21,925 bases of DNA from Chara braunii (GCA_003427395.1 BFEA01000369.1:711121-733045), one strand, 5' to 3'. Numbered from the stretch's first letter, positions 8,192-17,236 are shown. Program-made: numbers and translations. The notes: generated from the letters alone by a model not told the origin.

Positions 8192-10202
8192 ATGTCACAC
8201 GCCGCCGACGCGGCGACGACCACGGCACAGGGTTCCACACCTGTGCCGACGGACCAGGGCCACCATCCCTAGGGGGATCTGCACACCCTCCTCACCTCCC
8301 TCCTTGCACCCATCCAGGCGCAACTCGCGACCCTCGCGCCCTTACAGGCGCAGGTGGCGACCCTTGCCGCCGGCATGTGGCAACTCCAGGACGCTGGTCG
8401 TCCTTCCTCTCCTCACCCTCTCTCTTCTCTTGGCTCCTAGTCTGGGTCCCCCGTTCTCCGAAAAAGTGGCCACGGCGGAGCTTCCTCCAATGACGTCCCC
8501 GACCCGGCCATCTTGGTGATCATCCACGCCCCTAGTACGACGGCCGCCACGAGCCAGACCCTCCGTCAGTCTACGGGCGCATTCACCCAGATTTCGGTCA
8601 CTACGGCCACGGGACCACAACCCGCTACCATGGTCTTAGCTTTTTCGGGTGCCCCGCTTCTCCCTCCCCTTCGCACGACCGCAGCGCCACCTGGCTCTCC
8701 CCCCTCTGGGATGCCCCGCACCGCTCGTGCGTCCACTTCCTCCACTCTTCCCCCTGCTACTCCTCGTTCGATCCACGTCCAACGTCTCGAGGACGAGATT
8801 GCCCAGATCCGGGCCGACCTCGCCCTCTTACGCCTTCAGCCACCCCCACCCTCACAGGTGGCTGCGCCTTCGGGTGCACCCCCTACCTCCTCTACCCTTC
8901 CTCCCATGCTTGCTTCCCACGCCTTGCACCCTATCCAACCCCATCCTACCTTCTTCCTACTCCCACGGTTGCTGCGACCTCCTCTACCGCAGCTCCCTCG
9001 CAGCCTGCTGCAGTTGCCCCCGCCGCTCCCCCATGCGGCCCGGGCGCACAGTCAGCTGCGCCCCTTTCTCCAGGACCTGCGCCGACGTACTCAGCCGTGG
9101 CACAGGCCTCTGCTCCTCGATCCCCTCGCCACCAAAACGGTGGCGCACCACTCATCCGCTTGTCGGACATTGCCCTGTATGACGGTACAGGCATACGCGT
9201 GTTTCGGTGGCTGCAGTCTGTCACCCGCACGCTCCAACTCATGGGCGCCACACCCGACACGTGGGTGGGTCACCTCTCCACGCGCCAGCGTGGCGGTCCT
9301 TTCGAGGCTTGGGAGGATTTCTACGTGCACTCCCTCCGCACGGGTCAAACCCCGACCTTCATGGATTTCCAAACGTTCCTCGAGGATCGCTTCGGGGCCC
9401 GGCATGACGTGATTGACGCCTTCGAGCGTGTCGTCACTACACGCTGGTCCTACTCTGGTGGCGCTGCCGGCCTGGATCGCCACATCCCGATCTTTCAGGA
9501 CGCCCGCCTCATTTGTGACGTCGAGTTCCTCCCCGAGGCTGCCCTTATCGATCGTTTCTTGGCCAGCCTCCCGCTCGAGTACCGCTCCGAGTTATGGCGG
9601 TACGAGTTCACATCAGCCCCGCAGGCTTACGAGGCCGTTAGGGACCATCAGCGGATGTGGGCCCGTCTTCACCCCGCCTCCTCCTCCCAACCCCAACGTA
9701 CTGGTTACGCCTCCTTCTCCTCTTACGACACTTCCCAGTGTCGTTCCCCTTTCCGCGGTCGCCCCCGCCGTTCCACGCAGCAGAGCCGCCACTTCTCGCG
9801 CCGCTTCAACGAGCTCGAGTATGGTGAGCAGGACGCTGGTGCCCCGCTGTCGCCAGAGGGTGACCATAGCGACGACCTCGACCTCGGCGAGGCCGTCCAC
9901 CACCACCTGGAGGGCTCAACTCTCCCTATGGCTGAGCGCCCCCAGCTCATCCTCTCCACCCTTTCCCGGGCACACAGCCGCCCTGGTCACGTTGGTGCAT
10001 CGCCCCCCGAGGTCCCTCAGCAGGACCTCACTTAGGGCTTTGTCCCTCCTCGCGGTGTCCTTTTTGCTCAGGAGCGCGCGACTATTTTGGGTCGGCATGG
10101 GTGTTTACGATGCCGTGAGGACGGTCATACCTCCTCGCGTTGCCCTTACACCACCGCCCTTGACCGCCACTACGCTGACCTTTCCCGCAAGCATCGTGCT
10201 CA
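8192..10202 (+). pseudogene. gag: Decayed gag of element B
   Basis: The best start is ATG 8192. The N-terminal part in that frame has a heptad-like segment (LLAPIQAQLATLAPLQAQVA), TAG stops at 8270 and 8438, Pro/Ser/Thr-rich linkers, and a coiled-coil motif (VQRLEDEIAQIRADLALL, about 8780). Near 8940 the meaningful frame moves by one to the frame ending at 10035. This carries the capsid-like domain: FRWLQSVTRTLQLMG, then WVGHLSTRQRGGPFEAWEDF, FLEDRFG, and LIDRFLASLPLEYRSELW. A TAG at 10033 then separates it from a CCHC zinc knuckle in the same frame (10102-10143). The product would be the particle protein that binds element RNA. A downstream start such as GTG 9097 is an artefact of the break. 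Confidence 0.8.
10102..10143 (+). other. CCHC zinc knuckle of gag (element B)
   Basis: The sequence CLRCREDGHTSSRC fits C-x2-C-x4-H-x4-C exactly. This is the nucleic-acid-binding knuckle at the C-terminus of retroelement Gag. It lies in the capsid frame but 66 nt past the TAG at 10033. Confidence 0.88.
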
Positions 10203-10628
10203 GTCCCCCCTCGGCGCCTCCTAGCCACGGTGCAGTGTGCACCTGCGCCCTCCTCAGTAGTCGGTTTCCCGACATCCCCGTCGCGGTTTGCCCCTCTCGC
10301 TACTAGAGTTGAGGTCTCGCAGGATCCGACAGAGTGTACTCAGCCCTCTGTCGCAGTACCGTCTGCGTCTCCGCAGACCACCATCTCCTCTCCTACCCCA
10401 CCGCGACTACCAACGCGTCGAGCCATTCGCTCAGCCCATTGCAGCGAGCAGCTTGTGACTCGCGAGGACGTTGTGTCCTCTCTTCTGGACTTGAGCATGC
10501 TCCAGGCTCGTCAGGAGCGACTCGCCCTCCATGTCGCCGCTCTGCGTCGCCTTCTCATTATCCTCACTGACCCTGATCGCACCCTCCCGATCATTCCAGT
10601 ATGACTCGGGACCTCCACGAGGGTGTAC

Positions 10629-10973
10629 TCAGCGCTGTGGGATTCCGGTTCTCAGGGCGACTTCATTCACCCACGTGTGGTGAAAGAAGCCCGCTTACCC
10701 ACAACAGGGTCTCCGACTCCCATCTCCGTTACCCTAGGGGATGACAAGACCTAGCGCTTCTTCGATCAGACGGTCACCGATCTCCCCTTCTTCCTCACTC
10801 TCGAGCTGACTGATCGTCCCCCGGCGTCTTGTCGCCACCGCTCCTCTGCACATTTCAATGTGATGGAGATGGGGTACGACTTCATTCTTGGCACTCCGTG
10901 GTCTCGTCGGTTCTGCAGCACAGAGGCCGATTGGGCGACCAACACTCTCGTTCTCAAAACGAAGTGTGGATAG
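10629..10973 (+). pseudogene. Aspartic protease domain (pol, element B)
   Basis: Retroviral-type aspartic protease that would cut the polyprotein. The active-site motif is ALWDSGSQGDFI, with catalytic Asp at 10641-10643 in the DSG form, and the later flap-side motif FILGTPW lies at 10881-10901. The domain is interrupted by TAG at 10752 and ends at TAG 10971. Just upstream is the TGA at 10602. Confidence 0.82.
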
Positions 10974-11099
10974 ACGTATCGTGTACCTTTCATAGCTACC
11001 ACTGTGACACCACGCCCCGATCCTCCTCCCCCGAAGCCTTCCGTGCCCACACCATCTCCTTCTATCACTGTCACCTCGCCTCGGCAGTTCGCCCACTTC

Positions 11100-12030
11100 A
11101 TCCGACAGAACGACGTCACCTTCTTTATGTTGAATGTAACGGATTTCTTACACTATGATCCACCCTGTCCCGACGCCGAGTTCATCCCTCTGGAGCCAAA
11201 TCCTCCTTCTATCTCCATGCCTCTCATCTATACTTCCGTCCCTCCGCCGTCCGTCGAGTCCACCCCGTCGTCGCGCGCTGACGCTGACGTTGAGGAACTT
11301 GCACGATATACGGCTGACCTGGAGCCCACAGTTCGTGACCTCATTCAAGAGTACCACGACGTTTTCCCATCGTCGTTCTCGTACGCTGGCATCCCACCGA
11401 TGCGCGACGTCGAGCACTTCATTCAGCTTGTGCCTGACTATCGCGTTCACCACCAGGCACCCTACAGACTCTCGATCCCCGAGGCCACCGAATTCAAGCG
11501 TCAGCTTGAGGAGCTCCTGAGACTGGGTTTCATTAAACCCAGCAACTCCCCGTGGGGTGCACCCGTCCTCTTTGCTCGCAAAGCGGATGGAACTCTTCGT
11601 CTCTGCATCGACTACCGCGGTCTCAACCGCTACACAGTTAAGAACAGCTACCCCATGCCTCGTTCCGATGAGCTGTTCGACCGCCTAGTTGGCAACCGCT
11701 TCTTTACGAAGATTGATCTTCGTAGCGGTTACCATCAGATCCGCGTCGTTGCAGCCGACCAGCCGAAGACCGCGTTCCGATCGTGCTTCGGTCACTACGA
11801 GTTTACGGTGATGCCATTCAGCCTCACCAACGCACCCGCTACCTTCCAGAGGGCGATGAACGACATCTTCAGGGACATCCTGGAGTAGTACGTTCTCGTC
11901 TACCTCAACGATATCCTGGTCTACAGTCGTACCCTTGAGGAGCACCTCAGACACCTCCGCGACGTCCTTGACCGCTTGCGCAGACATGGTTTCTACGCGA
12001 AGTTGAGCAAGTGCCGCTTTGCCCAACACA
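11100..12030 (+). pseudogene. Reverse transcriptase domain (pol, element B)
   Basis: The domain shows the gypsy RT motifs in order: [47 protein letters not shown] (catalytic Asp 11715-11717), [20 protein letters not shown], and the YxDD box. The YxDD box reads YLND at 11901-11912, so the first Asp of the pair is Asn. The family has Gly where this copy has Ser in MPFSLTN. TAG at 11886 lies five residues before YLND. RT copies element RNA to DNA in the cytoplasmic particle; this copy should be inactive on both counts. Confidence 0.93.
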
Positions 12031-12865
12031 AGTGTCTGACCAGGGTCTCCATATAGACGACGCGAAGATCACTGCTATTGCGGAGTGGCCCGCTCTTCGC
12101 AGCTTCCTAGGCCTGACAAGCTATTATAGTAATTTCATCCAGGGATACGCTAGGTATTCCTACGTCCTTACCTCCACTCTCCTCCGGAAGAACCCACCCT
12201 GGGCTTGGACACCCCTCCAAGAGGACGCCTTCCGCGCTCTCAAGAAGGCGGTGACATGCGCACCGGTTCTTCACCTACCCGATTTTGATCGCCCTTTCAT
12301 CCTTACCACCGATGGGTCAGACTTTGATGTAGGAGCAGTGCTTTCTCAGGTCTTCCCCTCCTCTCCGGATTCCTCTCACCCTCGTATCCCTTGCTTCCCA
12401 CCACCTACCCCTACCACTGCTTCCCGACTGATGCCTACTCGTCCAGCTACTGACGAGCCTTCTATTGAATATTCTCCTATCATCGCTGAGGACGGCACTG
12501 TCGAGTCTCGCTCAGGTGATTGTCTGATAGCCTTCTATTCCCGTAAGCTCCTGCCCGCCGAGATAAACTACACTGCTGATGAACGTGAGGTTCTCGCAGT
12601 AGTTTATGCCGCTCGGGACTGGCGTCACTACCTGCACGGGGCACCATTCACGGTGAGCACAGACAACTCTATTGTCCAGGGTTTTCTGACAAAGTCGAAG
12701 CTCACTCCTCGACAGGCTCGCTGGTGGCGCGACCTATCCGAGTTTAGTTTCACCACTTAGCACATCAAGGGTGAGACTAATCGGGTCGCAGATGCCTTAT
12801 CCCTGCACCCTGACCACGACCAGGAGCACATCCAACTCTCTTCCATCTCGGTCAGCACCGTCCAC
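12031..12865 (+). pseudogene. RNase H domain with long insertion (pol, element B)
   Basis: The connection segment ([27 protein letters not shown]) leads into RNase H: ILTTDGSDFDVGAVLSQ with the catalytic Asp at 12311-12313, AFYSRKLLPAEINYTADERE, TVSTDN and HIKGETNRVADALS. The loop between GAVLSQ and AFYSRKL is about 60 residues and Pro/Ser/Thr-rich, where family members usually have about a dozen. TAG at 12758 interrupts it just before HIKGETN. RNase H would remove the RNA strand during reverse transcription. Confidence 0.9.
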
Positions 12866-14200
12866 CACTCGGTGATCGACGAGTTTCGCACTCAGTATCG
12901 CCACTGCCTCGACTATCGCGACATCCACGCGACCCTTCGGAGTGACAAGACCGTCCCGAACTACTCTCTCGGGGACAACGGTCTTGTGTACTGCCACGGT
13001 TCACAGAGCACCAGAGAGCCCCGTATTTGTGTTCCCTCCATTGGACAGCTACGTGTCCGGGCAGTAGCCGAGTTCCATGACCAGGCAGCCGCCGGTCATA
13101 TGGGCTTTCACAAGACGTTGGCTCGTGTGAGCCGCCTGTACGTCTGGCCGAAGCGTTAGGACTTCGTGAAGGACTACGTCGCAGAGTGTCCCACATGTCA
13201 GAAGGTGAACAGTGCAAACCACTTGCCTTATGGTTTGCTCCAGCCTCTTCCTATCCCTGAGGGTCGCTGGCAGTCCATCTCGATGGACTTGATCGGTCCT
13301 CTTCGTCCTCCGACCCCCCGCGGTCATGATGCTATCCTGGTCGTCGTCGACCGCTTCACGAAGCGTGCACGCTTTGTTCCGTGCCGCTATGCCATCAGTG
13401 CACATGAGGTCGCCGACATCGTGTTTGACCGAGTCGTGCGTGACCATGGCTTACCTCTGAGCATCATATATGACCGTGACCCGCGTTTTACCAGCCGATT
13501 CTGGCGACGACTCCACGAGGTGTACGGCACTCAGCTCCGCTTCTCCTCGTCTTACCATCCTCAGACTGATGTTCAAACCGAGATCACAAACAGGACTCTC
13601 AAAGATATTCTCCGGAAGATTGTTCGTGACGACCAGCAGTGGGATCTCCATCTTGCCCACGCGGAGATAGCCTACAACCACGTCGTCTCGCCAGCCATGG
13701 GGATGTCGCCTTACTATTGCGACCTCGGCTATCACCCTCGTGTTCCCGCGGACTTCCTTTCACCGTCACAGATGCACCCCGACACGAGTTGTCCCGCGCT
13801 GGATGATTGGGTTGCACACATGACGTCGATTATAAAGACCGCACATGAGCACATAGCCGCTTCCCAGACTCGCATAGCAACACGTGCGAACCGATCGAGG
13901 ATGGATCATCCATTCAAAGTCGGTGATGATGTGCTTATCGACGCCCGCCACTTACAGCTCGAGGCGGACACGCTTCGCAAGTTTCGACGTCGCTTCTTTG
14001 GACCATGCCGCATCCTCCAAACCGTCGGTTCTGATACAGCATCTAGCCCGGTCAGCTTCCGTGTGAAGCTGCCCGACTACCTACGCCAGGCTCGTGTGCA
14101 CGATGTCTACCACGTCTCGTTACTGCGTCCTTACCGCAGACCGTCTGAGCGTTTTGTTGGACGACCATACGAGCGTCCTCCACCCATCATGGTGGACGGC
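12866..14200 (+). pseudogene. Integrase domain (pol, element B)
   Basis: The N-terminal HHCC zinc finger has His at 13076 and 13096 and Cys at 13187 and 13196. The core has Asp 13286 (SMDLIGPL), Asp 13472 (IIYDRDPRFTS) and Glu 13580 (HPQTDVQTE), which gives D,D35E spacing as in retroviral integrases. Val replaces the usual Gly in QTDGQTE and Tyr replaces Ser before DRDPRF. The C-terminal part has the GPCRIL and RQARVHDVYHVSLLRPY motifs typical of this family. TAG at 13157 breaks the zinc-finger region. Integrase inserts the DNA copy and made the 5-bp duplication. Confidence 0.94.
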
Positions 14201-14203
14201 CAC

Positions 14204-14365
14204 GAGGAGTTCCTCGTTTCAGACATCATTGGTCGCCGAGTCACCGACGACAACCCTCCCCACGTCGAGTATCTCGTACGTTGGAAGGGTTACCCTAATG
14301 AGGAGGCTACCTAGGAGCCCCTCGAGCACTTGCAGCATGCTCGCATGTTGGTGCGTGCCTATGAC
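14204..14365 (+). pseudogene. Chromodomain at the integrase C-terminus (element B)
   Basis: The motif order EFLVSDIIGRR, VEYLVRWKGYP, then EPLEHL matches the chromodomain fold, including aromatic residues of the methyl-lysine pocket. In the family the position before EPLEHL is an invariant Trp; here it is TAG (14312-14314). The domain tethers integrase to marked histones and defines chromoviruses. A basic tail (RPQRTRRRPVRYDD) runs to TGA 14543. Confidence 0.9.
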
Positions 14366-14545
14366 CGTGCCCGTCGTGCTGGGTTCACTGGTCCTCCTCA
14401 GCCCACTTACCCTCCTCCTTCTCCCCCGACTGAGGAGACCGCTGAAGTCGAGCCTGCTCCATCTGAGGCAGACCTTCAGCAGCAGCCGGATGCTTCTGAG
14501 CGTCCACAGCGCACTCGTCGTCGTCCTGTTCGATACGATGATTGA

Positions 14546-15688
14546 CTCTGACTTACCTCCCCACGTCCTTGACTTCTCAGTACTCCATCCACTTAAGTTT
14601 TGCTACTTCAGCTCGTCGACGTTGCGGCTCTTCCTCGACGGCATTCCGGACTTCTGATCATGGACGTCATCGACAGCTTCATGGACTTCGTCACGATCAG
14701 CTCTGCCTACTCCAGACGTCATCACTCTCTTACCACTTACCCTGTACAGTACCCTTGTTGTATCGCATGATGTTCTCCCTTTAGCCAGGTTCCTCTGAGT
14801 TGGGCTCTCCCTTAGTATACGCATAGGCATCGGGACCGTAGCGTTGCCCTGGCTTCCCAACTTACGGACCTAGCTCCGACTTCCCTCACTTTAGGAGTCA
14901 TTTGCATGATTCCCTTACTCATCACCCTTCTACCCTCTGACGGCCCTCACGCCCTAGTTAGGCAGCCTCGCATGCTTCATCTAGGTGCGCCCAGTATACC
15001 AGGCTCCCTTGTTCCCTTGCATGGTCGACCCTCCATAGCGGTCACCCTTTAGTCGAGCTTTACCCGCCCTGGTGGTCTATCTGTTAGGGTCATTGGTTCT
15101 GTTCGCTCCCAGTCCCCTACCCTCATTGAGCCTGATGACATGTGTCTCCCTGTCACTATGTGTGGATGCCCTTAGGAGTTTTCGACCCCTAGGCTGCATT
15201 CGCCACCCTCAGAGACCATCCCACCCTTTGGTTTGCGACACACTTCTCCTGTGACATATGGTTGACTTGTTGTTGCTTGTTGCTCTCAGACCGAGGCTAC
15301 TGCCTCTGACATTTCTAGGATTTAGCTGTTTTGCTTTTGTTGTTCTTAAGACTTATACACTAGTCAGCTGTTCCCAAACTGAGGCTACTGCCGCCAACAT
15401 TCTAGGATCTAGTTGTCACTACTTTCTGCTTTCCTAGGATATGTATGCTAGTTCGTTGCTTCTGCTTTCCTAGGACATGTATGCTAGTTAGTTGCTTCTA
15501 CTTTCACTTAGGCTGTTAGTTGTGACATTGCTGTTTTGTGACATTTTCTAGCCTAGGTTGCATCACATGGACTCAGCATGGAGCTTGCTCCGCATCCTAG
15601 ACTACTCAGGTTTCTTTTCTTTGGTAGAGTTCCGCTTCTTGGCGGAAGCGTGCTTGTATCTAGGCGATCCATCACAGGCTGAGGATCG
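14546..15688 (+). other. 3' untranslated region of element B
   Basis: About 1.14 kb lies between the pol stop and the 3' LTR, with no env-like or other ORF. Related 36-bp segments occur at 15293-15329 and 15381-15416 (GAGGCTACTGCC, then CTAGGATYTAGYTGT). A 36-bp unit is duplicated in tandem at 15424-15495. No clear polypurine tract precedes the 3' LTR; the last bases are AGGCTGAGGATCG. Confidence 0.75.
15424..15495 (+). repeat. Tandem duplication, 36-bp unit
   Basis: Units 15424-15459 and 15460-15495 match at 34 of 36 positions. Each contains TTCTGCTTTCCTAGGA followed by ATGTATGCTAGTT. Confidence 0.88.
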
Positions 15689-15998
15689 TGTAGCGGACCT
15701 CTGGTTGGCCTGTGAGACCAGCCCCTTGCCCTGTTCTCACAGGCCTGTGTTTTATTCGGGGCAGTCCAGTCCAGGCCGGTACCTCTGTCGGTACCAGCCA
15801 GTCCAGTCCAGTCCCGTCAGTCCGCTGGGGTATACCCCAGCCATTGTCTGTTTTCGAGATCATTCTACACTTGCACAGTTTTGGAGTACGTGTGATGGAG
15901 TCTTGCGTGGGAGCTGCGCTGTGCTGTCTCGCTCCTCCCTCATCCTCCATCTCCATCATCATCCCTAGCGGAGCACCACACCTGGTGGGTCCACTACA
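15689..15998 (+). repeat. 3' LTR of element B
   Basis: Also 310 bp, it starts TGTAGCGGACC and ends GGTCCACTACA, so the terminal inverted repeat has one G-to-A change. It aligns with the 5' LTR without gaps and with 17 differences. GGGGTATACCCC is kept at 15827-15838. Confidence 0.95.
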
Positions 15999-16003
15999 GC
16001 CAA
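15999..16003. repeat. Target-site duplication of element B, right copy (GCCAA)
   Basis: An exact repeat of 5916-5920, directly after the 3' LTR. Confidence 0.92.
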
Positions 16004-16420
16004 GTACCACCAGGACTTGGCCCAGCTATCGATGTCGAGCCTGGAATCCCCCTGCGCGCCGATTTCTGCAGAGCGACAGGGTTCCGTTTCATTTTTCTTT
16101 TGGCTGGCCCTTCCAGCAAATTGAGGTATGGTACCCCGAAGCCCTACATCATCAGTACTTCGCCCAGCTTGAAAAACAAACGTGTGGCTCGTATATGGCC
16201 ACATCTTTTGGGGATCGGGTACCGGACGGAAATGGCTGGTGGCGCCAAGCAAAGGGATCCTGCGCCGGTTCGTTTTTTTTGGCTCACAGGGTGATTTTAG
16301 GGTCGGCATCAATAGTTGGACGAGGTACTGCTGGTTTAAGCCTAACACCACTCTCCACTCAGATTTCAACAAAAAACATCCCTCTCTTTCCCATCCTCTA
16401 TGATTGGTTGATTCATTCAT
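16004..16420. other. Flank of element B, no gene recognised
   Basis: This is the continuation of the locus into which element B inserted. No domain is visible in any frame; the long minus-strand frame across 15965-16531 runs through LTR and microsatellite and is not credible. The segment 16016-16027 is the right arm of a hairpin whose left arm is now at 5910-5920 plus 16004. Confidence 0.45.
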
Positions 16421-16421
16421 A

Positions 16422-16790
16422 CATAGATAGATAGATAGATAGGTAGATAGATGGATAGATAGACAGAGACAGGCAGACAGAAACAGACAAAGAGACAGAT
16501 CGCCCGGCCTACAGACAGACACACCGACCAACAGGCAGACCCACAGACCAACAGACCGACCAACAGGCAGACCGGCCTACAGACAGACCAACACACAGAC
16601 CAACAGGCAGACCCACAGACCAACAGAGCAAGCAACAGGCAGACCCACAGACCGCCCAACAGACAGACCTACGGACAGACAGACAGACAGACAAGTAGAT
16701 AGATAAATAGATGGATAGGTAGACAGACAGATAGGTAGATAGATAGTTAGATAGATCGACCTATAGATAAATAGATCGATAGATAGATGG
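16422..16790. repeat. Degenerate GATA/CAGA tetranucleotide array
   Basis: The edges are GATA units (16422-16460 and 16695-16790). The core (16460-16695) is CAGA/CAGG/CCACAGAC-type sequence, in which an approximately 20-bp block containing AACAGGCAGACCCACAGACC recurs. It is an old tetranucleotide repeat with a secondary higher-order repeat in the middle. The reverse strand reads as Val/Ser/Cys/Leu-rich peptides that are not genes. Confidence 0.85.
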
Positions 16791-17190
16791 GTAAGCTTTG
16801 CTTATTCCACCTTTCCAGTGGTGCGTGTGCGTTGCACTGCAGCAGAGAGCGGCGCGCCCCATCTCTCCTCCTGGGAACCCCCCCCCAAAAAAAAATCAAT
16901 CAATTCAATTCACTTCCAGTTCCAAGTCCAATTGTTCTTTCCAGTCATTTTCCAGTCCGATACAGTCATGATGAGGGTGCGTTGTGTTCGGGGGAAGATG
17001 GCAGGACGATGATTGACAAGGAGGCGCATGCACAACGAAGAAATACTCATCTCCCAAAGGACGCGAAGATCTCGGTCTTGAAAGAAAGGTGGGTTGGGGG
17101 GGTGGGTGGACCAAAAAAAAATCACGATCGTGACGAGGAAGGATCGCGATAATCGTGCTGACAAGGTGGAGGATTCGAGAAGGAACGATT
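16791..17190. other. Non-coding stretch with a fold-back family arm
   Basis: Overlapping short frames occur on both strands without recognisable domains. Positions 16966-17006 (GTGCGTTGTGTTCGGGGGAAG and on) match, in reverse complement, the left arm of the fold-back repeat at 18889-18910. A poorly matching partner arm may lie at about 16857. Short A runs occur at 16887 and 17114. Confidence 0.4.
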
Positions 17191-17236
17191 CATCACCGCC
17201 GCCCTCTAAAGGGCGGTCTTTAGAGCGGCGGTGATG
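17191..17236. repeat. Strong hairpin with two alternative folds
   Basis: CATCACCGCCG plus CTCTAAAG (17191-17214, with a 2-nt bulge) pair with CTTTAGAGCGGCGGTGATG (17218-17236), giving 19 bp. Alternatively CCGCCCT and AGGGCGG inside the left part form a 7-bp stem with loop CTAA. The two folds exclude each other. No function is known. Confidence 0.75.

Larger units (their letters stand above)
10203..14545 (+). pseudogene. pol: Decayed pol of element B (PR-RT-RNase H-INT-chromodomain)
   Basis: Pol is read in two frames. Protease and RT use the frame of position 10203 (to about 12030). RNase H, integrase and chromodomain use the frame of position 12011 (to the TGA at 14543). Premature stops are TGA 10602 and TAG 10752, 10971, 11886, 12758, 13157 and 14312. 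The change of frame near 12030 coincides with loss of a few residues between the RT thumb and the connection domain, so it looks like a small deletion. Pol lies one frame back from the Gag frame, and the switch falls near a six-C run at 10205-10210. The segment 10203-10601 is a linker with a Leu-rich helical end (SSLLDLSMLQARQERLALHV). Individual domains are listed separately. Confidence 0.9.
5921..15998 (+). mobile_element. Element B: full-length Ty3/gypsy chromovirus, 10,078 bp, decayed
   Basis: Two 310-bp LTRs (5921-6230 and 15689-15998) begin TGTAGCGGACC and end in its inverted form. They are flanked by a GCCAA duplication, and a tRNA-iMet primer-binding site follows the 5' LTR. The internal order is gag, CCHC knuckle, protease, RT, RNase H, integrase, chromodomain. 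This order, with a chromodomain at the integrase C-terminus, defines a Ty3/gypsy chromovirus. The LTRs differ at 17 of 310 positions (13 transitions, 4 transversions), about 5.5%, so the insertion is not recent. Reading frames carry ten premature stops and at least three frame changes, so this copy cannot be autonomous. The leader (about 1.95 kb) and 3' region (1.14 kb) are long. Confidence 0.96.

Noticed and set aside
8513-9412. Whole 299-codon frame as a separate gene
   Set aside because: Only its first half carries gag N-terminal features; past about 8940 the capsid motifs are in the neighbouring frame.
9413-10306. 297-codon plus frame overlapping gag
   Set aside because: It is a shadow frame of the GC-rich gag; the frame with capsid motifs and the zinc knuckle is the other one.
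8192-14545. Recoded genetic code with TAG read as glutamine
   Set aside because: Several TAG sites would suit Gln, but the one in the chromodomain replaces an invariant Trp. Frame changes, a TGA and the catalytic Asp change show ordinary decay. CHG-context mutation explains the TAG excess.
15965-16531. 188-codon minus-strand frame across the 3' LTR end
   Set aside because: It runs through LTR, flank and microsatellite and has no recognisable domain.
16417-16694. Cys/Val/Ser-rich minus-strand frames
   Set aside because: They are translations of the tetranucleotide array.
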